Below are positions 18,301 through 24,297 of a DNA stretch of 35,718 nucleotides, in pieces. The DNA comes from Lachnospiraceae bacterium (GTDB taxonomy: Bacteria; Bacillota; Clostridia; Lachnospirales; Lachnospiraceae). The translations under genes were made by a program, and so were the position numbers. The first letter of the stretch is position 1, and each line of letters opens with the position of its first letter. The stretch is taken from positions 1-35,718 of the forward strand of contig JAEEGQ010000033.1 of NCBI GenBank assembly GCA_016280395.1, written 5' to 3'. Under the pieces are notes generated by a model. The model made no database searches and was not told the DNA's origin. It saw only the letters and a program-made list of their open reading frames with translations.

Positions 18301-19102
18301 TGTAACGATAGAGCCCCGCGTAGGTACCTATCCAGAGAACACCGTCGTTTGTCTGGGCTATGTCGTTGGCTTCGCCGCAGGGGAGACCGTTGTTGCTGCT
18401 GTAAACGCTCTGTACATAATCGTTATAATCGGGAGATTCGGGATCAGACGCTGTATCGGCCTTCGCAGGTGTAAGAAACGGAAACGCAAGGCCTGCTGCA
18501 AGGAAAAGTACCGCAACCGTGGCTGCATTCTTCTTTTGCTCGGCTTTTTCAATGTTCCGGTTGGCGCCAAGCCGTTTGAGAAGGATCACAAGGTAAACGG
18601 CCGCAACTGTAAGAAGCTTGTCAGCAAATTCAAGCGCCAGCTGTCCCAGAAAACTGCAGAGAAGCGGAGGAAAATCCTTGCCGCGAAGAAATGTTACGAT
18701 GCTGTTCCCCCACTTGTTGCCGGTTAAACCTTTGTCGAGAAGAAGGTTTACGGGCAGGGATACAAGCAATGCCGTGACCATGGCAAGAGTGGCAGTCTTC
18801 ATGAAACCGTAGAACTGGTCGAACCACTTTCTGCGGGCCGCAATGCCGAGGATCACACCGAGGGCAATGCTGGTGACGGAATATGCCGCAGACAGGTTGT
18901 TGATCACGCAGTATGCAAGGTTACCCGTCACACCCACGACAGCTCCGCATATCGGACCGGCATAAAAGGCGCAGAGCGCGGTGCCGAAAGAATCAAGCCA
19001 AAGAGGCAGCTCCAGCCAGACAGAAAAAAGCTTCCCGCCCACATTAAGACAAACACAACTTGCGACAAACAGAACGATTTGCCAGATCTTCCATTTCTTC
19101 AT
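15338..19102 (-). CDS. Chimeric sensor: ECF S-component-like membrane domain, beta-propeller, Y_Y_Y and HD-GYP
   Basis: A 1254-residue protein. Residues about 5-175 hold five to six helices resembling ECF-transporter S components (LDSFGTALCAFYAGPICG...GVTGNLAY). A helix at about 195-213 leads outside. Residues about 225-835 are repeated two-component-regulator propeller blades (ANDIAQTNDGVLWIGTYAGL and similar), then a Y_Y_Y domain (about 838-930). A membrane helix (about 942-961) leads to a cytoplasmic HD-GYP domain with intact HDIGKIG (His1034/Asp1035) and HHERYDGRGYP (to Pro1097), expected to hydrolyse cyclic di-GMP. A charged coiled segment and a Lys/Pro/Glu/Ala-rich repeated tail close it. 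Start chosen at ATG 19102 behind TTAGGAG; the frame opens 15 codons earlier without a ribosome site. Confidence 0.85.
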   Translation of the reverse strand: MKKWKIWQIVLFVASCVCLNVGGKLFSVWLELPLWLDSFGTALCAFYAGPICGAVVGVTGNLAYCVINNLSAAYSVTSIALGVILGIAARRKWFDQFYGFMKTATLAMVTALLVSLPVNLLLDKGLTGNKWGNSIVTFLRGKDFPPLLCSFLGQLALEFADKLLTVAAVYLVILLKRLGANRNIEKAEQKKNAATVAVLFLAAGLAFPFLTPAKADTASDPESPDYNDYVQSVYSSNNGLPCGEANDIAQTNDGVLWIGTYAGLYRYNGREFRWVDTYKSVKNVNCLYVDEEGRMWIGTNDNGLSIVIREQVVNVLDQESGLPSNSVRCIIRASDGYYYIGTTGSMQVVVMNNGLKATNTLDDVYYADSITADEKGNVATIASGGRLVLLNGGKVQTSITLPGEDELFNCCAFAPDGTLMVGSSTNHIYKYEVSARTFTYLGVIECEGVSSINNLNYLSDGTLFVSTDSGIAYIDKAGYHWLNTNEFNNSIDNMLYDYQGNLWFTSSRLGLLRLAKSPFKDVYGSIGMERLVVNAIVSWQDCYYIGTDKGLDVVDKACREQIENDLTKELKGKRIRCMYVDETDHLWVCTYGSGLMEYSPSGRSWSYNSDNGSFGSRARVVTGLKDGSILAAGDTGISFISNHTITKTIRYEDGLINSMILTLIEQSDGTILAGTDGDGIAIIKNGKVEKMLTREDGLSSGVILRMVKDPKSEGVFIVTSNSLCYLEPSGAIRVLDKFPYFNNYDIWVKDADTLFVMSSAGIYVVERDELVSTGGEIAWELLDARRGLGTSLTANSWNYYNGNGELFIPCDTGAYIIDVDKYNSDVRSYRMQIASVRLDGVLQPPARAGAITIGQGVSRVELSPEILNYTIQEPNVGYRLEDFDSQWTILPQSNLNNIIYVNLPAGTYTFRLAIFDSSGERVLEERKFSLIKVGEFYEQPGFSFYLFMILSMIIIWFTWFIVQRQINRQQIKLNMANQTVMAIAKAVDAKDVRTHQHSVRVAEYSALIAEEMRCFKWWNRNKEIANLKKAAQLHDIGKIGVPDSVLNKVGRLSDEEYVQMKSHVTRGAEILKDFTLVEHVEEGTRYHHERYDGRGYPDGLKGEEIPLIGRIISVADAFDAMTSNRVYRNHMDTDYVINEMKRGRGTQFDPDALDAFFRLIDKGIINLDELYAQKRAEIAQAEQEEELSRRVEEDKKIQAAQMQDAKDGDPKPEASKGEAAKPEASESEGAKPCEDAVEKAEKPAPSADNKGGTV
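15407..15466 (-). repeat. Tandem 30-bp repeat in the HD-GYP gene tail
   Basis: Two adjacent 30-base units (15407-15436 and 15437-15466) differ at only three positions. They encode ten-residue units built on AKPEAS in the carboxy-terminal tail, a low-complexity segment that may expand or contract by slippage without breaking the frame. Confidence 0.8.
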
Positions 19103-19183
19103 CTGTTTCCATCTCCTAAGGTGATCTTGAAAACCATAAAAAAACAAAAAACTATATTGCCGTAATCGATTTAATCAAACTTT

Positions 19184-19189
19184 ATTATA
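19184..19189 (-). promoter_or_regulatory. Extended -10 promoter of the sensor-BMP unit
   Basis: On the minus strand TATAAT is preceded by TGA, giving an extended -10 about 80 bases upstream of the sensor start. No good -35 is found at 16-18 bases, as is common with extended -10 promoters. Confidence 0.55.
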
Positions 19190-19256
19190 TCACAGAACAA
19201 TATCACATAACACAATTATTTTGTATTATTCTTTGTTTTTTACGATAAATATGCAG

Positions 19257-19285
19257 TTGAGCGGGATAAGCGGATATGGTAGAAT
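19257..19285 (+). promoter_or_regulatory. Promoter of the Gfo/Idh/MocA oxidoreductase gene
   Basis: TTGAGC (19257-19262), a 17-bp spacer and TAGAAT (19280-19285), about 80 bases before the start codon. Confidence 0.6.
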
Positions 19286-19364
19286 CGTAGCAGGGTATTG
19301 AGACGGTCCGGGCAGCGGTGTATTGAATCCTACATAAGACCGGACCCTAAAAAAGGAGGTAAAC

Positions 19365-20321
19365 ATGAATATCGGCATCCTTGGAGCGGGCTCTATAGCG
19401 GGCTCGGTATCACGCACCCTTGAACAGATGAAGGAAGTCACGTGCTATGCGGTAGCTTCACGCGATATCTCAAAGGCATCACGGTTTGCAGCGGAGCACG
19501 GTTTTAAGAAGGCTTACGGAAGCTATGAGGAAATGCTTAAAGACAGCGAGGTTGAGCTTGTTTACATCGCGACGCCGCACTCGCATCATTTTGAACATAT
19601 GAAGATGTGCATAGAGCATGGGAAGCCGGCGCTGTGTGAGAAGGCCTTCTGCGAAAACGCGGAACAGGGCAGGGAGATCATGCGGCTTGCAAAAGAGAAG
19701 AAAGTGTATGTGTCAGAAGCCATCTGGCCAAGATACATGCCCTCAAGAGCGCTGATAAACGAAGCTCTTGCAAGCGGGATCATAGGCGAAGTCCACACCC
19801 TTACCGCAAATCTTTCATACCCGATATCGCATGTTGAGAGGATCCTCAGGCCGGAGCTTGCTGGCGGAGCCCTGCTTGACATAGGTGTTTACGGGATCGA
19901 TTTCATGCTGATGCATTTTGGCGACGCCATCGAAAGAGTCGAGTCGTCCGCAAGGTTTACGGATACAGGCGTTGACAGTGATGAATCCATAACGGTATTT
20001 TATAAAGACGGCCGTATGGCGGTGCTTACGCACAGCATCTATCCTAGGTCTGACAGGAAGGGCATATTCCACGGCGAAAAAGGTTATATGGTGGTCGAAA
20101 ATATCAACAATCCTTCAGGGATCGATATTTTTGATACCAATGACAGGCCGGTACAGCATATTGACATTCCAAAGCAGATAAGCGGGTATGAATACGAATT
20201 CCTCGAGAGCATCGAGTGCATTGAAAAAGGGCATACGGAGAGCAGGTCTATGCCGCTTTGCGAATCCGTGAAAATGCTTGAGCTGATGGACCGGGTGCGC
20301 AGGTGCTGGAAAAAAGTTTGA
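19365..20321 (+). CDS. Gfo/Idh/MocA family NAD(P)-dependent oxidoreductase
   Basis: A 318-residue cytoplasmic dehydrogenase. The amino-terminal Rossmann fold starts GILGAGSIAGSVSRTL (GxGxxA), followed by VYIATPHSHHFEHM, the catalytic-lysine motif EKAFCENAEQ (the usual EKP is EKA here), and the DIGVYGID signature of the substrate domain. Relatives oxidise or reduce sugars, inositol or trans-dihydrodiols; with no sugar gene beside it, the substrate is unknown. AAAGGAGGT nine bases or so before the ATG fixes the start. No hairpin terminator follows, only A-rich sequence leading to the feo promoter. Confidence 0.88.
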   Translation: MNIGILGAGSIAGSVSRTLEQMKEVTCYAVASRDISKASRFAAEHGFKKAYGSYEEMLKDSEVELVYIATPHSHHFEHMKMCIEHGKPALCEKAFCENAEQGREIMRLAKEKKVYVSEAIWPRYMPSRALINEALASGIIGEVHTLTANLSYPISHVERILRPELAGGALLDIGVYGIDFMLMHFGDAIERVESSARFTDTGVDSDESITVFYKDGRMAVLTHSIYPRSDRKGIFHGEKGYMVVENINNPSGIDIFDTNDRPVQHIDIPKQISGYEYEFLESIECIEKGHTESRSMPLCESVKMLELMDRVRRCWKKV

Positions 20322-20351
20322 AAAAAGTGTGAAAAAAAATAAAAAAAGTGC

Positions 20352-20380
20352 TTGACAGGTTAGCATACTCTAACTATAAT
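20352..20380 (+). promoter_or_regulatory. Consensus sigma-A promoter of the feo operon
   Basis: A perfect TTGACA (20352-20357), a 17-bp spacer and a perfect TATAAT (20375-20380), the best promoter in the window. Its spacer is filled by operator copy A, so full activity is expected only when the repressor is off the DNA, presumably under iron limitation. Confidence 0.92.
20359..20374 (+). promoter_or_regulatory. Iron-regulator operator copy A
   Basis: GTTAG-N6-CTAAC, a perfect inverted repeat lying exactly between the -35 and -10 boxes of the feo promoter. Binding here would exclude RNA polymerase. Assignment to the DtxR-like protein at 23926 is inferred. Confidence 0.8.
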
Positions 20381-20387
20381 ATGCTTT

Positions 20388-20405
20388 GGTTAGAGGAAGC
20401 TAACC
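20388..20405 (+). promoter_or_regulatory. Iron-regulator operator copy B
   Basis: GGTTAG-N6-CTAACC, a perfect inverted repeat spanning the expected transcription start. Its centre lies 30 bases (about three helical turns) after that of copy A, suiting two regulator dimers on the same DNA face. Confidence 0.8.
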
Positions 20406-20476
20406 TTTGCAATATGAGCGCAGCACTGCGATATGTGCGTGTTTATGGCTTAGGCTTTTATTTTTTTGATCGAGCA

Positions 20477-20492
20477 GTTAGCTTAAACTAAT
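20477..20492 (+). promoter_or_regulatory. Iron-regulator operator copy C
   Basis: GTTAG-N6-CTAAT, a near-perfect copy 25 bases before feoA. It lies in the untranslated leader; TTGATC (20466-20471) precedes it, so a weak second promoter is possible but the -10 is poor. Confidence 0.65.
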
Positions 20493-20516
20493 CAAATAAA
20501 CGGCGGGAGGAGAGAT

Positions 20517-20729
20517 ATGATGCCTTTGATATATGCAGAAGCCGGAACACCTCAGATCATAAGGAAGATAGGCGGAAATCCCGAGATGAAAAAACACCTG
20601 GAGGATCTGGGTTTTAACGTCGGCGCCGAAGTCAGCGTTATCAATTCGCTCGGAGAAAACCTTATAGTAAAGGTCAAGGAAAGCCGGGTGGCAGTCAGCG
20701 ACGAGCTGGCAAAAAAGATCATGGTATAA
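20517..20729 (+). CDS. feoA: FeoA-like SH3-domain ferrous iron transport protein, copy 1
   Basis: A 70-residue cytoplasmic protein of the FeoA type: the IIRKIGGNPEMKKHLEDLGF segment, VGAEVSVINSLGENLIVKV beta barrel and the closing RVAVSDELAKKIMV. FeoA is a small SH3-like partner of FeoB. GGGAGGAG lies upstream; the gene opens ATGATG, and the second ATG (20520) has the better spacing, so the protein may be one residue shorter. It is first in the feo operon behind three operator copies. Confidence 0.88.
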   Translation: MMPLIYAEAGTPQIIRKIGGNPEMKKHLEDLGFNVGAEVSVINSLGENLIVKVKESRVAVSDELAKKIMV

Positions 20730-20757
20730 AAACAGAGGCTAAAGGCTTTTGTTTTTG

Positions 20758-20779
20758 GCGCACCGGACAAACGGTGCGC
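20758..20779 (+). other. Intercistronic hairpin between the two feoA genes
   Basis: GCGCACCG (20758-20765) pairs perfectly with CGGTGCGC (20772-20779) around a six-base loop. There is no T run, and the feoA2 ribosome site begins directly after it, so mRNA processing or translational tuning is likelier than termination. Confidence 0.6.
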
Positions 20780-20792
20780 GGAAAGGGGAAAG

Positions 20793-21014
20793 ATGAAAAC
20801 GTTAAGAAACACGAAGATCGGAGAGACCGTAAAGGTAGTGAAGATCCACGGTGAAGGCGCTGTAAAGCGCAGGATCATGGATATGGGGATCACGAAGCAT
20901 ACGGACATATATGTCCGCAAAGTGGCGCCTCTCGGCGATCCCATCGAAGTAACGGTCAGAAACTACGAGCTTTCACTGCGCAAAGCAGATGCCGAAATGA
21001 TCGAAGTTGAATGA
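20793..21014 (+). CDS. feoA: FeoA-like SH3-domain ferrous iron transport protein, copy 2
   Basis: A 73-residue FeoA protein, with KVVKIHGEGAVKRRIMDMGI (the conserved RRxMDMG helix), then VRKVAPLGDPIEVTVRNYELSLRK, closer to canonical FeoA than copy 1. The two copies are clearly diverged, so they are not a recent duplication. AAAGGGG precedes the start. It lies 63 bases after feoA copy 1 and 82 before feoB, both gaps carrying regulatory structure. Confidence 0.9.
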   Translation: MKTLRNTKIGETVKVVKIHGEGAVKRRIMDMGITKHTDIYVRKVAPLGDPIEVTVRNYELSLRKADAEMIEVE

Positions 21015-21033
21015 CCTGTTTTTTTGGAACGGC

Positions 21034-21051
21034 GGTTAGCAACTACTAACC
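21034..21051 (+). promoter_or_regulatory. Iron-regulator operator copy D
   Basis: GGTTAG-N6-CTAACC, a perfect inverted repeat in the 82-base feoA2-feoB gap. A CATACT directly follows in the place the -10 holds at copy A, but there is no good -35, so it may regulate a weak internal promoter or act as a block to elongation. Confidence 0.75.
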
Positions 21052-21096
21052 ATACTTTACGGAATCAATCGAAAGAAGAGAAGAGGAAAATACAAA

Positions 21097-23583
21097 ATGA
21101 GTATTCGAATAGCACTCGCAGGTAACCCGAACAGCGGTAAAACAACACTGTTCAACTCACTCACCGGCTCAAACCAGTTCGTAGGAAACTGGCCAGGTGT
21201 AACAGTCGAGAAAAAAGAAGGAAAACTTAAGAAACATGATGATGTGATAATTACCGACCTTCCCGGTATATATTCGCTTTCCCCGTACACCCTCGAGGAA
21301 GTTGTGGCAAGAAATTATCTCATCGGAGAACGCCCTGACGCCATCCTCAATATCATAGACGGAACAAACCTTGAAAGAAACCTTTACCTTACAACACAGC
21401 TCACAGAGCTTGGCATACCGGTAGTTGTGGCCGTCAACATGATAGATATCGTGAAGAAAAACGGCGACCAGATAAAGCTCGAGGAGCTTTCAAGGCAGCT
21501 TGGCTGCAAGGTTGTTGCTCTTTCCGCTCTTAAGGGCGACGGCGTGATGGAGGCTGCGGAAGAAGCCATTAAGGCTGCTAAGCACACAAAGACCGTACCG
21601 CTCCATACCTTCTCCGGACCTGTTGAGCATGCGATAGCGCATATAGAGGAAGCTGTGGTGCACAGCCTTCCCGAGGAGCAGCAGAGATGGTACGCCATCA
21701 AGATCTTTGAACGCGACGACAAAGTGCTCGAGCAGATGAAGATACCGGCTGAAACCTTAGAGCATATCGAAAACGACATAAAGGCTGCCGAGAAAGAGCT
21801 TGATGATGATGCGGAAAGCATTATCACCAACGAGAGATATGTTTATATCGCGGAAGTGATCAAAGCCTGCTACAAGAAAAAGAGCGCCGGAAAGCTCACA
21901 ACTTCCGACAAAATAGATAAGATAGTTACAAACAGATGGCTTGGTCTTCCCATTTTTGCGCTGATAATGTTTGTTGTTTACTGGATCGCGATGGTGGGTG
22001 TCGGAGCTCCCGCTACCGACTGGGCAAACGACGGACTTTTCGGAGACGGCTGGCATCTGTTCGGGATAGGCAGCAAAAAGGCCGAGGATGCCGCAGGAGA
22101 GTACAGCGACGCAATGAACGCGGCTCTGGCCTACATTGATATCGACACGGAAGACGAAGAGTTTGACGCGGACGCGACACTTGAGGAAATGAGAAAAGTG
22201 ACCGGCCCCGCAACTTCGACCGTGGATGTTGAAGACGAAGAGACACTGGCAATAGATACGATGACCGTATATTTTGACAGTGTTCCCGAAAAAGCAGGCG
22301 ATGACGTTATCGGAATGTCCTTCAAGGACGCCATTGCATATTTTGAGGAGAAGGGCTTTGAAGAACCCGATCCCGCCGCATTTGGTGTATGGGTACCCGG
22401 CGTACCGGTCCTTGTCGAGAATCTTCTTGATGCATGCCACGCTGCAGACTGGCTTAAGAGCCTTATCCTTGACGGTATTGTTGCCGGCGTTGGTGCGGTC
22501 CTTGGTTTCGTACCCCAGATGCTCGTACTGTTCCTGATGCTCGCATTCCTTGAGGCGTGCGGTTACATGGCACGTATCGCGTTCGTGCTCGACAGACTGT
22601 TCAGACGTTTCGGTCTTTCCGGAAAATCGTTTATCCCTATGCTCATCGGCTCGGGCTGCGGTATCCCCGGTATAATGGCTTCACGTACAATCGAAAACGA
22701 GCGTGACCGCAGGATGACCATTATCACAACGACGTTTATACCCTGTGGAGCAAAGCTCCCGTTCATCGGTATGGTCGCAGGCGCTATATTCGGCGGAAGC
22801 GCATGGCTTGCGACAGGTTCGTACTTCATCGGTATGGCAGCGATCATCATTTCCGGTGTAATGCTTAAGAAAACAAGGCTTTTCGCAGGCGATCCTGCTC
22901 CTTTCGTAATGGAGCTTCCCGCCTACCATATGCCGACACTCGGTAACGTGCTCCGCTCAATGTGGGAGCGCGGCTGGTCCTTCATCAAAAAGGCAGGAAC
23001 GATCATTCTGCTCTCAACAATAGTTATCTGGTTCCTTTCCAACTTCGGATGGGTTGACGGTAGCTTCGGAATGATTGACGCGGAGGATGTTTCGTCGTCT
23101 ATACTTGCAAAGGTCGGAAGCGCGATCGCATGGATATTCATCCCGCTCGGTTGGGGTAACTGGCAGGCAGCCGTTGCTTCCATCACCGGTCTTGTTGCAA
23201 AGGAAAACATCGTCGGCACCATGGGCGTTCTCTACGGCGGTGGAGAATTAAGCACCTATGCGGCAATAGCAGCTGTATTTACAAAGGTTACAGGTCTTTC
23301 GTTCCTGGTATTCAACCTTCTTTGCGCACCCTGCTTTGCAGCCATCGGCGCCATCAAGCGTGAGATGAACAATGCAAAGTGGACGTGGTTCGCAATCGGC
23401 TATCAGTGCGGATTCGCTTATATCATCGCGCTTATGATCAACCAGTTCGGAGGCGCATTCACAGGAAACCTTAACGTTGTCGGACTTATCTTTGCAGTGG
23501 CAGCGCTTGCAGGTATCGTATATATGCTCTTCTTTAAGAAATATAAAGAAGCAACCAAACTTACGCAAACAGTCAAACTTTGA
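21097..23583 (+). CDS. feoB: Ferrous iron transporter FeoB
   Basis: An 828-residue Fe(II) transporter. The amino-terminal G domain has GNPNSGKTTLFN (9-20), WPGVTVEKKEG (switch I), DLPGIYSL (54-61) and NMID (114-117), followed by the helical GDI region to about 275. The membrane domain carries both Gate motifs, with Cys in IGSGCGIPG (517-525) and in FIPCGAKLPF (547-556). Unusually, about 105 residues (323-430), rich in Asp and Glu, separate the first helix (about 284-304) from the second region, where the E. coli protein has only a short loop. AGAGG precedes the ATG. It sits between the feoA pair and the Cys-rich small protein. Confidence 0.96.
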   Translation: MSIRIALAGNPNSGKTTLFNSLTGSNQFVGNWPGVTVEKKEGKLKKHDDVIITDLPGIYSLSPYTLEEVVARNYLIGERPDAILNIIDGTNLERNLYLTTQLTELGIPVVVAVNMIDIVKKNGDQIKLEELSRQLGCKVVALSALKGDGVMEAAEEAIKAAKHTKTVPLHTFSGPVEHAIAHIEEAVVHSLPEEQQRWYAIKIFERDDKVLEQMKIPAETLEHIENDIKAAEKELDDDAESIITNERYVYIAEVIKACYKKKSAGKLTTSDKIDKIVTNRWLGLPIFALIMFVVYWIAMVGVGAPATDWANDGLFGDGWHLFGIGSKKAEDAAGEYSDAMNAALAYIDIDTEDEEFDADATLEEMRKVTGPATSTVDVEDEETLAIDTMTVYFDSVPEKAGDDVIGMSFKDAIAYFEEKGFEEPDPAAFGVWVPGVPVLVENLLDACHAADWLKSLILDGIVAGVGAVLGFVPQMLVLFLMLAFLEACGYMARIAFVLDRLFRRFGLSGKSFIPMLIGSGCGIPGIMASRTIENERDRRMTIITTTFIPCGAKLPFIGMVAGAIFGGSAWLATGSYFIGMAAIIISGVMLKKTRLFAGDPAPFVMELPAYHMPTLGNVLRSMWERGWSFIKKAGTIILLSTIVIWFLSNFGWVDGSFGMIDAEDVSSSILAKVGSAIAWIFIPLGWGNWQAAVASITGLVAKENIVGTMGVLYGGGELSTYAAIAAVFTKVTGLSFLVFNLLCAPCFAAIGAIKREMNNAKWTWFAIGYQCGFAYIIALMINQFGGAFTGNLNVVGLIFAVAALAGIVYMLFFKKYKEATKLTQTVKL

Positions 23584-23605
23584 TGGATTTTGTATGCCGG
23601 TTAAA

Positions 23606-23635
23606 GGGGAGACGCCGTGGAAACGGCGTTTCCCC
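23606..23635 (+). other. Strong hairpin after feoB
   Basis: A 12-bp stem (23606-23617 with 23624-23635, one G-U pair) with a six-base loop lies between feoB and the small Cys-rich gene. No T run follows, so it is more likely a 3' stabiliser or processing site for the feoB message than a terminator. Confidence 0.65.
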
Positions 23636-23667
23636 GGAAACCAAAACAGTACGAAAGGAGCTGTCAT

Positions 23668-23838
23668 ATGATCGGTTTTTTGGCGGAAAATGCAGGAACG
23701 ATAGTAATATCAGCAATCCTGGTAGTTATCGTGGCCGCAGTGATCGTAAGCCTGTTCAGAGGAAAAAAGAAGGGAAAGTGCTCATGCGGATGCAACTGCG
23801 CAAGCTGCGGCATGAATTGCTCGTGCCACAGGAAATGA
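23668..23838 (+). CDS. FeoB-associated Cys-rich membrane protein, copy 2
   Basis: A 56-residue protein: MIGFLAENAG, one membrane helix (about 10-30), a basic KKKGK patch and the cluster CSCGCNCASCGMNCSCH, seven Cys in all. This is the usual partner gene directly after feoB in Clostridia and may hold or pass Fe(II). AAAGGAG seven bases before ATG 23668 chooses this start over an upstream in-frame ATG that lies in the hairpin region. It is a paralogue of the protein at 13833. Confidence 0.92.
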   Translation: MIGFLAENAGTIVISAILVVIVAAVIVSLFRGKKKGKCSCGCNCASCGMNCSCHRK

Positions 23839-23857
23839 GCTGTTTTTTTTGCCATGC

Positions 23858-23875
23858 AGTTAGACGAGGCTAACT
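23858..23875 (+). promoter_or_regulatory. Iron-regulator operator copy E (autoregulatory)
   Basis: AGTTAG-N6-CTAACT, a perfect inverted repeat 50 bases before the DtxR-like gene. No convincing promoter boxes flank it, but its place suggests that the regulator controls its own gene and the ABC genes after it. Confidence 0.72.
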
Positions 23876-23925
23876 CGGTTTTTGAAGAAAGTACGCATTT
23901 GCCGGTTTTGGGGAGTAAAAACACT

Positions 23926-24297
23926 ATGGAGAAAAGTATATCAACAGAAAATTATCTGAAAAACATACTGAACCTTCACAGAAGGAACGGGCATGTAAGG
24001 GCCGTGGACATAGCCACGGAGGTCGGCGTATCGAAACCGAGCGTCAGCGCGGCCGTTAAGAAGCTCAAGGAAAACAGGCTGATCTATATCGACGGCAACG
24101 GCTTCATATGTCTGACAAAAACGGGGAAGGCACTGGCGGAGAAGGTCAACAATAAACATACATTGATAAAAAGCTTGCTGATGCATATAGGGGTTGACGA
24201 AAAAACCGCTTCTGAAGAAGCGTGCCGTATCGAACATGATATAGGCGAAGAAACGTATGAAAGGCTGGAAGAATTGTATGAAAGAGGACTTTCTTGA
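23926..24297 (+). CDS. DtxR-family iron-dependent transcriptional regulator (short form)
   Basis: A 123-residue regulator: winged helix-turn-helix (about 5-65, recognition helix SKPSVSAAVKKLKE) and the dimerisation domain (about 70-118). The segment EEACRIEHDIG aligns with the Cys102/Glu105/His106 site of DtxR (here Cys100, Glu103, His104), and His78 matches the conserved metal-binding His. The MntR-type Asp8 and Glu11 are Asn9 and Lys12, which argues for iron over manganese. The carboxy-terminal SH3 domain of DtxR/IdeR is absent. The frame extends 24 codons upstream through operator E; ATG 23926 behind TTGGGGAG fits the family amino terminus. Predicted to repress feo and itself through the GTTAG-N6-CTAAC sites. 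Confidence 0.9.
   Translation: MEKSISTENYLKNILNLHRRNGHVRAVDIATEVGVSKPSVSAAVKKLKENRLIYIDGNGFICLTKTGKALAEKVNNKHTLIKSLLMHIGVDEKTASEEACRIEHDIGEETYERLEELYERGLS

Noticed and set aside
20406-20476. A possible riboswitch in the 110-base feo leader
   Set aside because: Only a small CGCAG/CTGCG-type hairpin is visible, with no terminator and no conserved aptamer core; operators explain the region better.
23858-23925. An upstream in-frame extension of the DtxR-like protein (ATG 23854)
   Set aside because: The added 24 residues would be encoded by operator E and its flank, have no family counterpart, and lack a ribosome site.
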